This document shows positions 33,516 through 44,599 of a stretch of 64,000 nucleotides of DNA, piece by piece (positions within the stretch are counted from its first letter, which is position 1; each line of letters starts with the position of its first letter). Below the pieces are notes generated by a model, which saw nothing but the letters and a program-made list of their open reading frames with translations, had not been told where the DNA came from and did no database searches. Origin of the DNA: Strongylocentrotus purpuratus (lineage: Eukaryota > Echinodermata > Echinoidea > Camarodonta > Strongylocentrotidae); assembly GCF_000002235.5 (NCBI RefSeq), contig NW_022145611.1:434001-498000 (forward strand), read 5' to 3'. Both the position numbers and the translations under genes were made by a program.

Positions 33516-33781
33516 CTGTAATACAAACATTATCAAATTTATATGTGATTACTTTCTAGTTATTGCATACCATAATACGCCCTTTCCACATACCAAGCAA
33601 CCAGCAACAAATTCTTCTTTGAAAGGATAGAAAGAGAAAGAGAGCAAGCAAGAATGAGAGCAATGTAAAAAGATAGGGAGAGGAAGAGAGCAATTTAGAA
33701 AGAGAAAAAGAGCAAAATAATGGAACAGAGAAAGCAGGTAAGAGAGAAAGATACAGAAAGCAAGCAGGAGAATCGTTTTAC

Positions 33782-33994
33782 CTGGAAGCCTTGGAATTGT
33801 CTGTTCTTCTCCACAAGCTGTTGTTCTCTTTGCCTAGCCTCAGTCTCTAGGGTAGTGAGTCTCTGGTTGACATCGTCTAGGGATTGTTGCATCAATTGCT
33901 TACTCCTAGCTCCAGTTTCAGCTTGTACTAGGTGACACGCCTCATTCATGTGCACTAATTGGTCCTGGAATGCCTTCAGTTCTTCTTGGAGTGC
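33782..33994 (-). CDS. SYNE1-like: Nesprin exon, spectrin-repeat rod
   Basis: 71 codons, phase 0 at both ends; acceptor TTTCTCCAG, donor CAG|GTAAAA. It begins ALQEELKAFQDQLVHMNE, passes SLDDVNQRLTTLETEARQR and ends RQFQGFQ before RDLQSFQ. Extended upstream of the first ATG (33955) to the acceptor, since the frame is open. Confidence 0.9.
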
Positions 33995-34565
33995 CTGGAG
34001 AAATCATGATGATGGAGACATTTCTTTGCACTTTCAAAGATCCTTAGATATTATTTGACTTACTAATGGTCCAACAACTGTATCCGTTCCCAATACATTT
34101 CAAAGAATTTTCCAACTTTTTACCCACTTACTACACTTCAGTAAATTTGGGTTATTGTAGATTTATGTCATGCTAAAAAGGACAATGGTAAAGTGACAAA
34201 GACTTGAAACACCACCTCCCTATAAACATGCTGGTTTTAACCAATATAGGGAACAGAACTAAAACTTCACTGTATATTAATAACTGTGCTCATTCTATAT
34301 TAGGCCACAATTAATTTTTTGTTAAAAATCTTTCCTTCTTGAAAATATTAATGTATAAAAGCCTAATATATATGAGCCTTTTGCATGGTATTATGTATAG
34401 AAAAATGTATGTGTACATTTAATTTTAACAACTTTTTAATTTCCAGATAAGATATTTGCCAATTTACATAAGAGATACACATGGCTTTGGAAGCCAACAA
34501 TTACAAATTTCCAGAAGTGTTTGTTATAATGTGTTTAATGCTTATAATTCTTTTAAGTATCTTAC

Positions 34566-34724
34566 AGCATGTTCCTTGAGTTGAGTCTCTGTATCTTTAC
34601 TCCAGTCTTCCGAGAAGAGTTTGAGTTGGACACCATCTAGCCATCCTGATACAGCTTGTAAAGCGTCCTGGTAACAAGTCTGGAACTCATACGCTTGCTC
34701 TAATCTTGACTGCTGATCTGATAC
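34566..34724 (-). CDS. SYNE1-like: Nesprin exon, spectrin-repeat rod
   Basis: 53 codons, phase 0 at both ends; acceptor TTCTTACAG, donor GCT|GTAAGA. It begins VSDQQSRLEQAYEFQTCYQD, has AVSGWLDGVQLKLFSEDWS and ends TQLKEHA, joining ALQEELK. Confidence 0.9.
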
Positions 34725-34990
34725 CTGTAAGAAAGACACACATAGTCACTTTAAAGCATTTAAAAATATTTTTTCTTTCCCAGCTGATAAACTCAAAAAT
34801 ATAAAAAAGCTATATATATAGTATAGTGTTAATATTTTCAAAGACTGAGACTGCGAAACATCTACCGTACTTTTAAGATATGTAGGATTACAATGGCTAT
34901 TGATTTCACATACTTCTTTAGAAGACACTTGTTTGTGATAAGACTAAAGAGTATAGCCACCCTTTCTCGTCTCTGTCTATCTACGTCTCT

Positions 34991-35449
34991 ATGGGTGCGT
35001 TTATCGGGTCTTGCCACTAGATATGTACATATCGAACCCCACTATACGAATGTGATTTTCGGGATGACGCGTTTATCGTCTCCTCACGATTCAAAATAAA
35101 GGCCTTGTCTCTGCGCAGCTGCTTTGCGTCGTTTGACCCGGGAAGCAGAGAGTTGCTCGGAGGTCAACTAGGGCATAGCACATGGTGCGCACTATTTCTC
35201 TGAACCGCAAATTAGCCAGGGAAGGTCCGATTTGTATGTGGGGTTCAAAACAGCTTTGCGTTTATCATGTCTCAGAATTGTGATTCTGGCTGTATGTCAC
35301 ATTCAAAACACACCTTTTTGAGTCTTTAGATATACCCATATCTAAAGACGTTTAAAAAAGGCTTTGCATTTATCACCTTCAAAATTTGCCTGAAAGACGT
35401 TTGAGAACCCTGATTCTAGGCAAAAATTTGGTCAATAAACACACCCTAT
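34991..35449. mobile_element. MITE with inverted ends ATGGGTGCGTTTA
   Basis: ATGGGTGCGTTTATCGGG at the left and TTGGTCAATAAACACACCCTAT at the right are inverted copies with mismatches. GTCTCT flanks both ends (34985-34990 and 35450-35455), a possible 6-bp target duplication. The interior repeats GCGTTTATC several times. Confidence 0.65.
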
Positions 35450-35480
35450 GTCTCTCTCTTTGTCTGCCCATTTCTCTCTC

Positions 35481-35511
<31 letters not shown>

Positions 35512-35621
35512 ATATCTTTGTCACACAGATACCCACACCGTTTCCCTCTCTCTCCTGCACACATACACACACACACTATATCTCTGTCACACAGATACCC
35601 ATAAGTACACACAAACCCACA

Positions 35622-35659
<38 letters not shown>

Positions 35660-35760
35660 TACACACACTTTCTGTCTTGTCTCTTTCTTTCACACATTCT
35701 GTCTGTCCCCCTCTTTCTTCCTGTGCCTTCATGTCTCTCTCTGCATAAAACATTTATTAT
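35450..35760. repeat. CT- and CA-rich microsatellite cluster
   Basis: Blocks of (CT)n, (CA)n at about 35484-35511, ACACAT repeats at 35556-35577 and (CT)n at about 35622-35657. Open frames through it are artefacts of low complexity. Confidence 0.85.
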
Positions 35761-35944
35761 ATGATTTTATTGACAATACACAACCACAACATGTCAAGCT
35801 AGCACTGAATGCGGATATTTTTACGGAGCAGAAAAGTAAACACAAGCAAAATATCTCAAATAGTGAAACATTGAAAAGCTCCAGTCAACCTTGAAGAGTT
35901 GATTACAAATATTTGTATTCAATGCCCCAGTCTTGCATGACTTA

Positions 35945-36392
35945 CAGCCTTTACACACACAGCTAAAATTCTATAAACATGACTAGTATAAAACGTGTTT
36001 CGAACGTGTTTAAACTAATCACGAGCCTTTCACACACAGAAATTTCGGTGCGATCGTTAATCGTTTCATGATTAACTACTGCTCGTAAAATGCGCAGTAC
36101 TGCCATTGCGCATTGAAGGTCATGTCATATCAATCAAAGCGCACGCTCCATCCAGTTTAAACACGTTTAAACACGAATTTCCTTTCACACACAAAATGTC
36201 AAGCTCTCTAGATACGAACTTCGTATCTGCAGCCTGCTTTTAGGGGCGTATGGATCGCGACTTCGTATCTATCCCAACATCGTATAAACGATGTTCACAC
36301 TGGGAAATTTTGTCTATAAACATGTTTAAAACTGTTGAGTGATTCTAATCATCTCTAGATACGATGAATTTTAGCTGTGTGTGAAAAGGCTG
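35945..36392. mobile_element. MITE with 3-bp TSD (TTA), copy 1
   Basis: The ends CAGCCTTTACACACACAGCT and AGCTGTGTGTGAAAAGGCTG are inverted copies and are flanked by TTA (35942-35944 and 36393-36395). A second copy, nearly identical over its full length, lies at 49768-50214. 3-bp target duplications suggest a PIF/Harbinger-type origin. Non-coding. Confidence 0.9.
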
Positions 36393-36932
36393 TTAATACA
36401 ACATGGATATAAAAATAATTCCAGGGGAAGGTAGATTTGTCATGAAAATCATTTGATACAGTAAAAAGCAGGTGAGTCATGAGATAACAGCTTTATATTA
36501 AAAAATTGCTCCGAATAATATTTCAATAGACAATAATAGAATAATAATTGCATTCTGACTGTTCAAATACTGTTATTCTTATCAGGTGAATGAAATACCA
36601 TTTTTCAAAACCAAGTTATATTTGGGCTTTTTAGATTTTTGTCTATCTAATCAGCTCAACTTTTCAGTGGAGTGGACTTGTACTTGAAGTGCAATAATCC
36701 AGACCAGTTTTTATTTATTTTTTTCCTTCTCTCTTTCCATTCCCTTCACACTGACATTCACACAGAGTGACATCTTCATTCAAGCATGTAAAGAAGAAGC
36801 CATGAATAACTGTTTAGAATCCCTCTGCATTTCTGCATTTCCTCCTTTCCTACTCGGCTACTTGGCTTTTATTCACTTGCATACATGTATATACATTTAT
36901 CCATCCTTCTCATTACAATTTTAAGTGACATT

Positions 36933-37095
36933 CCTGGACCCCGTTGCATAAAACTTACCATAGATGGTAATTTTTCCATCAAAGGCAACTACCATGGTAA
37001 CAGGGCTCAACAGCCAATCAAAATTAAGGTTTCCATTGTAGCTACCATTGGTGGCAAAGTTACCATCAATGTAAGTTTTGTGCAACGGGCCCAGG
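36933..37095. mobile_element. Short palindromic MITE
   Basis: CCTGGACCCCGTTGCATAAAACTTACC... and ...GTAAGTTTTGTGCAACGGGCCCAGG are inverted ends; GATGGTAA and TTACCATC continue the match inward. 163 bp, close to a full foldback. Confidence 0.8.
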
Positions 37096-37099
37096 AGTG

Positions 37100-39095
37100 A
37101 TGTACACATATTACTAGAACAATAACTTGAATTTCAGGAACTTGAAGGGATCGTTTATGAATATTTACATTTGCAACCGAAATTAATGGAACACACATAA
37201 AAAAAAATAGTGCCATTCTGACCCCTAAATTACAGATTGTACACACTTGGCTACCTTAAAGTTTTTCTATGAAAATGAATACAGTACATTATTGGATATG
37301 ATTATTAAAGATAAAAACAATTTGAACAATATTCATCTACTATTTGCCATTTATATTTTATGAAGTACATAACATGGCATAGAATGGACACAAAGTCGAA
37401 AATAAGTAGGTGTAATTTCCCAATTTCTTCTTATACTTACAGATTGACACTCATCATCAATAAAGAACTGGAGAATCTATTATTCATTGGTAGTTCTCCC
37501 TTGAAATTTTTGAGGAAAGTAACCTTAGGGCATAATCATTAGTTCACTCAAAAATTTGTAAAATGTATATTCTTCTGGATACTTTCCTGCTTTACATCTG
37601 AGCAAGACTTTATTCTAATATATTATTGTTAGAATCAATTAAGAAAATGTTTTAAGACAAATACAACTATGATTTCTTAGTAGTTAACTTTTCAGCTGTA
37701 GACCTGAGCAGAACCTTATTCTCATACACATTGCAATTAGGAAAAGAACAGGTTTTCAAGACTGCAATTTGTTGTCCAGTTAACTTTCAGCTTTACATCA
37801 GAGCGGAATGTTATTCTAATTTTTTAACTGGTTAACTTTACCAGCTTTACACCTGAGTGGAACCTTATTCTAAAATGTTTATTGGAATTAGTAGAAGAAC
37901 AAGACGTAAACATCTTCTCTTTTGTGTCTCCTCAAATTGCAGTCAGAATCTAATTTTAGCAGCAGCAGCAGTAGTGTTGCCCATACATAATGTATGCTGA
38001 TACGACAGTCTGAAAAGCACTAGAATAAGATGTTGAGGATGGGGAGGGGCCTCAAATGGTGAATGGTGAAATGCACAGAGTAAGGAAACTGAATGCCAAT
38101 AGGAGGGATGCATTATAGAGGATTAACAAATGATACCTGGTATTCATCTCACAACATTTCTACTACTGACAGCATTATCATTTCTTACAAAGGATCAAAC
38201 AAGAATTTTAATATACATGTAGTATCTAAGCAAATCTACTGCTTTTTTTGTTGTACACTGATATTTTCTTACCTTAAAATGCATAAAACTGCACACAAAT
38301 GTGTTGAATTAATCTATTAATAGAGCTCTGTCAATTTTATATTCTGTTAAAATAAGAGGATTTTGCAAGGTTATTACTTTGCAATATATTGAACTAATAT
38401 AAATGCAAGAAGATGGGAAAATATTGTTTTTCCTATGAATCCTCATACAGTTTTTGAAATATGCAATAAATCTGTGAGGTAAATAAACCCTGGTACCAAT
38501 GCAAACCTGTAGCGTATTTATGTAGTCCAGTCACTTCCTAGAAATAATGTATATGTATAGTATGCTAACTATAGGGGTCTACATTTCATCAATCTGAGAT
38601 TACTTACTGAGAATTAATAATCATGGCTTTTAAGACATAAGAGCATTATTGCAGGTTCTCTAATGTTTTTCAAAGACTATGTTTCCTAACATTACGGGTA
38701 TATCATTTCCAACTTGGAATCTAAGTCTTAACAATAGCTAAAAAAAGATATTTGTTAAGACTGATCATCAACTCAGCTTTTCAATTCTTGTATGATGACA
38801 AAACCTGTGACTTATAAATGAATCAATGATGTACAAAAATGATTGTTCGATTGAAACTTATGAGTGAATATTCTGTCAATTCTGGACATCAATGAAACAT
38901 TTGAATTTCAGTTGAAATATAAATGAATGCGAGATCTGCAAGTAAACACAGACTTCTACCAAATCCTTCACTCTTAATCTCAAAGACATAATCAAGATGT
39001 TAGGGACACCATCAGGTACCAATTTGTGAGCTCCTATGGCCTGCTGACTTTCTCCAGGCTTCACCATCAATGTCTCTCATTCAACAACAGTGCAT
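37100..39095. other. SYNE1-like: Intron sequence without recognised features
   Basis: AT-rich. Scattered repeats of CAGCTTTACA[C/T]C[T/A]GAG[C/T]GGAA occur at about 37590-37865, possibly a very degenerate tandem unit. No exon found. Confidence 0.5.
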
Positions 39096-39099
39096 TCAA

Positions 39100-39614
39100 C
39101 TCTAATACTGCTTCAAACTGGCTTCTATTGGAGTCACACCAATGAAAATACTGATTGAATTTTCCTTATGTAAACAAAGGTGAAACCGCCGTTTTCCCTG
39201 CTGTTGCTTTCATACTGCTGGTGAAATTCACTCGCTGTGGCGACCCCTTGCCTAAAGTGAAGAATTATTACGTAATTATTAAGCCCGCGCCCCATCTAGC
39301 TGGCATGCAGCATGTTCAACAAAAAGTCAACAAACACAGCTGGTTACGATAAAGCGCGCGTACACTGCTACATCAGACCAATTTAATCGGTGTTTTAATC
39401 ACAGTTTTTTCCAGAGTGGTTGTTTCATCGGTTTCACACCGATAGAATGAGAATTTTTCCTGCTCTTGACCAGGAGAATTTAATCGCTTATTTCTCTTCT
39501 TTTCATTGCCTATTTAATCAGCTTTTTCTCCTCTGTAGCATTCATAATGACCATTTCATCAGATGCGTCCGGATGCATCCGATGAAAATCAGGCCAGTTT
39601 GAAAGGGGTATTAG
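39100..39614. mobile_element. MITE with CTAATAC...TCAAACTGGC ends
   Basis: CTAATACTGCTTCAAACTGGC (39100) is complementary with few mismatches to GCCAGTTTGAAAGGGGTATTAG (to 39614). The interior is more CpG-rich than the intron and carries repeats of TTTAATCG and TTCATC. Confidence 0.65.
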
Positions 39615-39619
39615 TCTCA

Positions 39620-42085
39620 CTTCTAACACTCTCTTAAAAAATATCAGACAAAAATATTTTAAAATGTATCATGTACCATACTAAAATTAGAGTGACTTGC
39701 AGTTTCTCTCTTCAAAAAATATTTGAATAATTAAAGTGATTGACTGTATTAAAATGAAAGCTGATATACACAATTTGAGGCCAGTTCCTTCAGAACCAAG
39801 CCAAAATACAATTTGACTTTCAAGATCTGACTGATGTACACATTAAAAAAAGAATGAGGTATTTTGGCCGGTCAGAATGCCAATATCACTCCCCCCCCCC
39901 CCCCCCCTAATTCAACACGCCTTCACTACCAGTTGTTTAATAAATCTGCTGCAGTTTGTAGAGAAATAAGTCACAATGTAATTGTTCTATGGTATAAAAC
40001 ATGAGACTAGTACAAAGTAATTGCTTCTTCACAAGTGCATCTGTGTCTGAGTAAAAACGCCAAACTAGGTCTCTCTCTATCTCCACTCTATTCTGTCACT
40101 TTTTCATGATGCATATCATGAATTCATCCATGAAAATACACTCTTTAATGTTTCCTTAAAAAAACTGTAAAAGATAATGTACCCTAAAATAATTATAGAT
40201 CCAAAAGAGAACATTAATACACACTATCATGAGACCAATCATATGTAATTAGAATGGGGAGGCGATGGTATTGAATGAGCTAAATATTTGTATCATATCG
40301 TCTGTATAAGTCTTGGTTGATTTAATGATAGCACTTACTATTTCTCTCTCTCATTCTAGCTTCTAATCTATTATTAACTTCACAATACACTGATATATAG
40401 CCTGACAAACACTTGTTTTTCAAAGTTTTTCCACAAATAAATCTGTTTTGTTTTGTAAAAGAATGGTATAACAGGAAAAGATCCATCATAGTTTACAAAT
40501 AAACAATTGATCAAGTACAGCATATGGTTCATATTCCTGTATGTAAATCTATCTAATATACAGTACAGACATACCATATATATGCAATCATACATAAAGT
40601 ATCAGACCCAGCTCAGAAGTATGAAAACCACAAACAATTATTCCCTTTCCCCATCAGTATCAAATTAAAATGCAGACATTATACAGAGATTTTACTTCCA
40701 CATCATCGCCTCCAGAATCAATACTATTATGTGTATTCATACACGTGTACCTTCTCTGTGAAGCACTTCAGCACATATGGAAAGGGTTTTGATTCATCCA
40801 TATGTGTGGGAAGAGAAGGGAGACAATAGAAAAGGAATACTAGCCATATGAAATTGTACAGTTTTCCTGCACTGATTGTTTGATAAGACTGATCCCATTA
40901 TTTCCATGGATCAGCTGCCGAAAAAATGGCATGTAACTGTTTATCCTTTGTACTTGGTACTATCGAAACACATGTGCATTGAACAATGAATGCATAAACA
41001 AGCCATGCATTGAACAAAACTTATATTCAGCATGTTCTGGTAAACTCTCTTTATACGAAAAGAATCTCAAGATGGCATTTAGCTTGTATTCATTAAAATC
41101 AAAATAGTATTGATAAATCTTGATATCAAAAAACTTGTTTTCTGTCCAAAGATTAAAGATTTAAACACGAGTGTAAAAAATCCCTCTTACCCAGTCACAT
41201 AGCCCCAAAATATGCAGAGAAATGAAACTCATGTGTCAATGAAGAAAAAATGTAAGCATGCCTAAAGTCATAATTGTATATTAAAAATAAGGACTATCAG
41301 TTGCTACAATGAAACGTTAAATCTTGTTTCTAGATTCCCTACATATGCTTATTCATTTGATAAAATTGATATTTTTTTTTTTTTTTTTGTTGTTAAAGTG
41401 TGGTAGACCTAAATCATTGCTATGAACTTGGGAATATTGTCCATGGGCTTTATGTGTGCCTTAAACCAAAGCTCTTCCCCATTGATGTCCTTCCTCTTAA
41501 TATTTATGAAGCAAACAACAGAACAAGTAAACAACTGAAGGCAATAAGCTTCAGGTATGCAGTTTGTGTGGGAGTATTTACCTCAAACCCCAATAGACAG
41601 GGATATTTTCAAAGCAAAAAACAAGGTTTTGTGTACTCTAATATCACTTTGTTACTTTAATCTTTTCCCTTTATAAACACAGACAAACTTAATACACACT
41701 TTGAGTGCAGTGCACCATTTGTAGTTTGAGTGAAGAGTTATTTAATTGATTACCTGCATGTTCTATTGATACAAGTAAAGTTCATTTCAGAAGGCAAATT
41801 CAAACCCAGCACTTCATCTATAAATTGTTAAATAGCAAAACAAATAGCTCAAGAGCTGCTGTATTTTTTCTTCCAAAGATGAAATAACATTAATCACATC
41901 TTAATAGTAACATTAACCTATAAATGTTATATGAAAAAATTATATCATCATACTTCTTTTTTAATTTTTTTTAAAGTGGGCATATCTTGAAAAAGTGGAT
42001 GATTGTAAAAAGTGGAGACTTTCAAAAAGAAGAATGCCTTATCACTTGTTTTTCATAATGAAGACAAAAATGGAAAGAAACCTAC
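39620..42085. other. SYNE1-like: Intron sequence without recognised features
   Basis: AT-rich, with a C run at 39890-39907 and a T run at 41371-41388. A possible splice donor near 40750 has no acceptor, so no exon is called. Confidence 0.55.
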
Positions 42086-42223
42086 CTGAGTCTCCATCTT
42101 AGCCCAGCATTGATTAAGAGCATCAAGGGATGTCTTCAGGTCCTCCTCCTGTTTTCCATCGTGATTCAAAACATCTAGTTGAAGGTTCCTCCTGGCCGGC
42201 AGGTGGTGGACAAACGGGGTATC
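42086..42223 (-). CDS. SYNE1-like: Nesprin exon lacking an early Met
   Basis: 46 codons, phase 0 at both ends; acceptor GGTTGCTAG, donor CAG|GTAGGT. It begins DTPFVHHLPARRNLQLDVL and ends DALNQCWAKMETQ, with the spectrin-type Trp. It continues SLEYIRPQ of the upstream exon and leads into VSDQQSR. No start codon near its beginning, so it is easy to miss. Confidence 0.87.
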
Positions 42224-42423
42224 CTAGCAACCACACAAATAGGACATTGAAAATTCTAACCTCTGGATGTCAAATGCAAATTTTGTAGTCATGGCAATTT
42301 CGTTTTCCACCTTACTTATAACCTCCGATTTGTATCAGAAAATGTGAGGAAACAACTTGAATAAACAGTATAGGCAAAAAACGTAATGATTACCTGTAAA
42401 TGATGTTAAACATACTTATACTA

Positions 42424-43032
42424 TTAAAGGGCCACTCTAACCCAACTAACATAGCCTTTTAAAACATGAATACACCTCTACTTATTAATATTCCAGCCTC
42501 TGATTTTTCAGAAAATCTCTAAATTGACGAAAAATTATAATAACCATCCATTTTTCACAGATCTCACGCTTGCTGGGCTACGCACCTCGAAAAAGTCAAT
42601 ACGGTATCGTGGCTTGATGACGCATTTAACGTCATTGCGGGCATGTCCGATTTGATAATTTCATCATTTCATAATTAGGAATGATGAAATTGCCAGAAAC
42701 GTACTGGGATTATCAAGTGCATATCATTTTTCGGACAAATGTCTTTTTTAAATTTAATATCACAGTTTGCCTTTTTAAAGACATTTTAATGCCTAAATCA
42801 CCCTCCTTTTCACCGGAGAGGCTCCTGCAGTGACATCATATTCTATTGCGCAATACAGCCCCGAAACTAGGCTTTTTGCTGAGCGTTCGGAGTCGTCATT
42901 TTTAAAGCTAGATTCCAGAAGTATTGATGATTTCTAAGAAAAATCATTGTCATGTTCCGAATCTCCGTCGAAAATGATTCTACATGTCTTTTTTTCATTT
43001 TTTAGCCCGTTTTGGTTAGAGTGGCCCTTTAA
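42424..43032. mobile_element. TTAA-flanked MITE
   Basis: TTAAAGGGCCACTCTAACCC (42424) is an exact inverted match to GGTTAGAGTGGCCCTTTAA (to 43032), with TTAA at both ends. 609 bp, moderately CpG-rich, no open frame. Confidence 0.9.
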
Positions 43033-43728
43033 TTGAAAATGATACTCATATATATCAGTTCGAATTAAGCAAATCATTTAATATTTGAGCAGATTGTTCA
43101 GTTTACAGGTACATTTGTAAATCATCATGAAAACAGTGGATAAATTGACAAGGATCATACAGCTATTGTAGTTGTTGATATTTTTTTAATAGAAAATGTA
43201 GTCTTTCCACAAGCAGAATAATATTCACACAGCCATGTTATTTTATTTTTCTTACCACTGACAGTAGGCCTAACAGAACTATACCAAGTCTTGAACAGAG
43301 ATTACAAAGTAAGTCCACATAAACATCACTAGGAACTTCAAGTGAGCAAACATTTTAAGCACTGTTGATACGTTGCTATTTCCTGGTCACAGTATTACGC
43401 ATGGAATATTAAAAACAAGCATATTATGAATAGTTGTATGACCCTTGTCATCAAAATATTACCATGCAATGGACCATAACTAGGAGGACCTTATAGGAAA
43501 TAGACGGCTTTCGTCACACACCATGTCCTTAACAAACAACTGTTATCGATCAGGCATAACTCACCACATTATTAAACTGTATAATTCATCTCAATAACAA
43601 CCTACACTGTCATGCTTCCAACAACAGTCTAAACTGCTCAATTCTTTAAATGCCAATTCCCCATAAACAAAACTGTATTCAAAAATATATTACACTCAAA
43701 ATATAAAGATTTTATTTGGGATCAATGT

Positions 43729-44382
43729 ATAATGTATGTTTTCCAGTGATGCATAAAAAAATACCAGATATTTGTTTACACCTGTGGTCTGATGTATTTC
43801 AGTGACACATTCAACACTAGAAGTCATCACAAATATGTGGTATATTAAATTCCAGTAATACATATAGTACTTACTACTCTATGTGTGGACTAGTGTATTT
43901 TAGTTATGCATTCAACAAATCAACGCAAAGCGTAGGGGTACAAATGGCTTATATTTAGCAATTTTTGCATATTTAATGAGTTGTGACATATGACCTTTTG
44001 CGTACATACCCAACAACATTACTAACGTTACTGAATAAAAACCACATTTTTTGCATATTTAATGAGCTATGACCTTTGACCTTTGACCTACATACTCCAA
44101 AATCGAACTTAGGCTGTATTTTGATGCCTTCATATCAAATTTCATTAAAATCCGTCAAACATTACTAAAGTAATTGAACGGAAGCCTGATTTGTTACGGA
44201 CGGACAACGGAAGGACAGACAGCAGCGTTACTATATCCCCTCCTACTTCGTTGACGAGGGGATAATAAAACAATAATTACTATACATAACTATTGTCTTA
44301 GTTTTCCATTTATGCATCAAATAATAATAATCATTACTCTACATACCTGTGGTCTAATGTATTCCAGCGATGCATTCAATTG
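43729..44382. repeat. Degenerate ~50-57-bp tandem repeat overlapping an exon end
   Basis: A motif like TTCCAGTGATGCATTC recurs at about 43741, 43798, 43850, 43898, 44303 and 44360. Spacing is 57, 52, 48, 405 and 57 bp; the long gap holds an inserted element of about 350 bp. The last unit includes the 3' end and donor of the nesprin exon 44347-44577. One unit (about 43780-43815) still reads LNVSLKYIRPQ followed by GT on the minus strand, against LNASLEYIRPQ in the exon. Confidence 0.7.
43925..44262. mobile_element. Element with terminal hairpin and receptor-like motif
   Basis: Two internal units share TTTTGCATATTTAATGAG (about 43964 and 44050); the second has TGACCTTTGACCTTTGACCT (44070-44089). 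A GGACGGAC tract precedes the right end, where ATCCCCTC...GAGGGGAT folds as a hairpin (44236-44262). It was inserted into the minisatellite described at 43729-44382. The left end is uncertain. Confidence 0.6.
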
Positions 44383-44577
44383 TCTATTCTTCTCTGCGAC
44401 CTGCCTGGAGATCTCTTCCCACTTAGACCTGTGTTCTGCCAGTTCATGGTCTGTCTCTAGGTCCAGGGGGATCCCTTTACTCTCCTCATTGTTGTCTGAT
44501 GGAGACCTACGCTTGGCTCCTCGTCTAGCAACAGACTTCACCAACACTTGGTGGGCTGACAGTTCCTCTTCCAATTT
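44347..44577 (-). CDS. SYNE1-like: Nesprin exon, most N-terminal rod exon joined
   Basis: 77 codons, phase 0 at both ends; acceptor TTAACTCAG, donor CAG|GTATGT. It begins KLEEELSAHQVLVKSVARR, passes a basic and Ser-rich stretch (GAKRRSPSDNNEESKG) and then a helix, DHELAEHRSKWEEISRQ, ending NASLEYIRPQ. The RRGAKRRSPS run looks like a flexible or regulated linker; nuclear-localisation function would be speculation. The next upstream exon is either 61421-61474 or lies outside the window. Confidence 0.9.
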
Positions 44578-44599
44578 CTGAGTTAAAACAAGATGAATA

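Noticed and set aside
35379..35894. Ser/His/Thr-rich open frames
   Set aside because: They read through CT and CA microsatellites.
40752..40815. Possible exon with a GTACAC donor
   Set aside because: No AG acceptor follows the pyrimidine tract.
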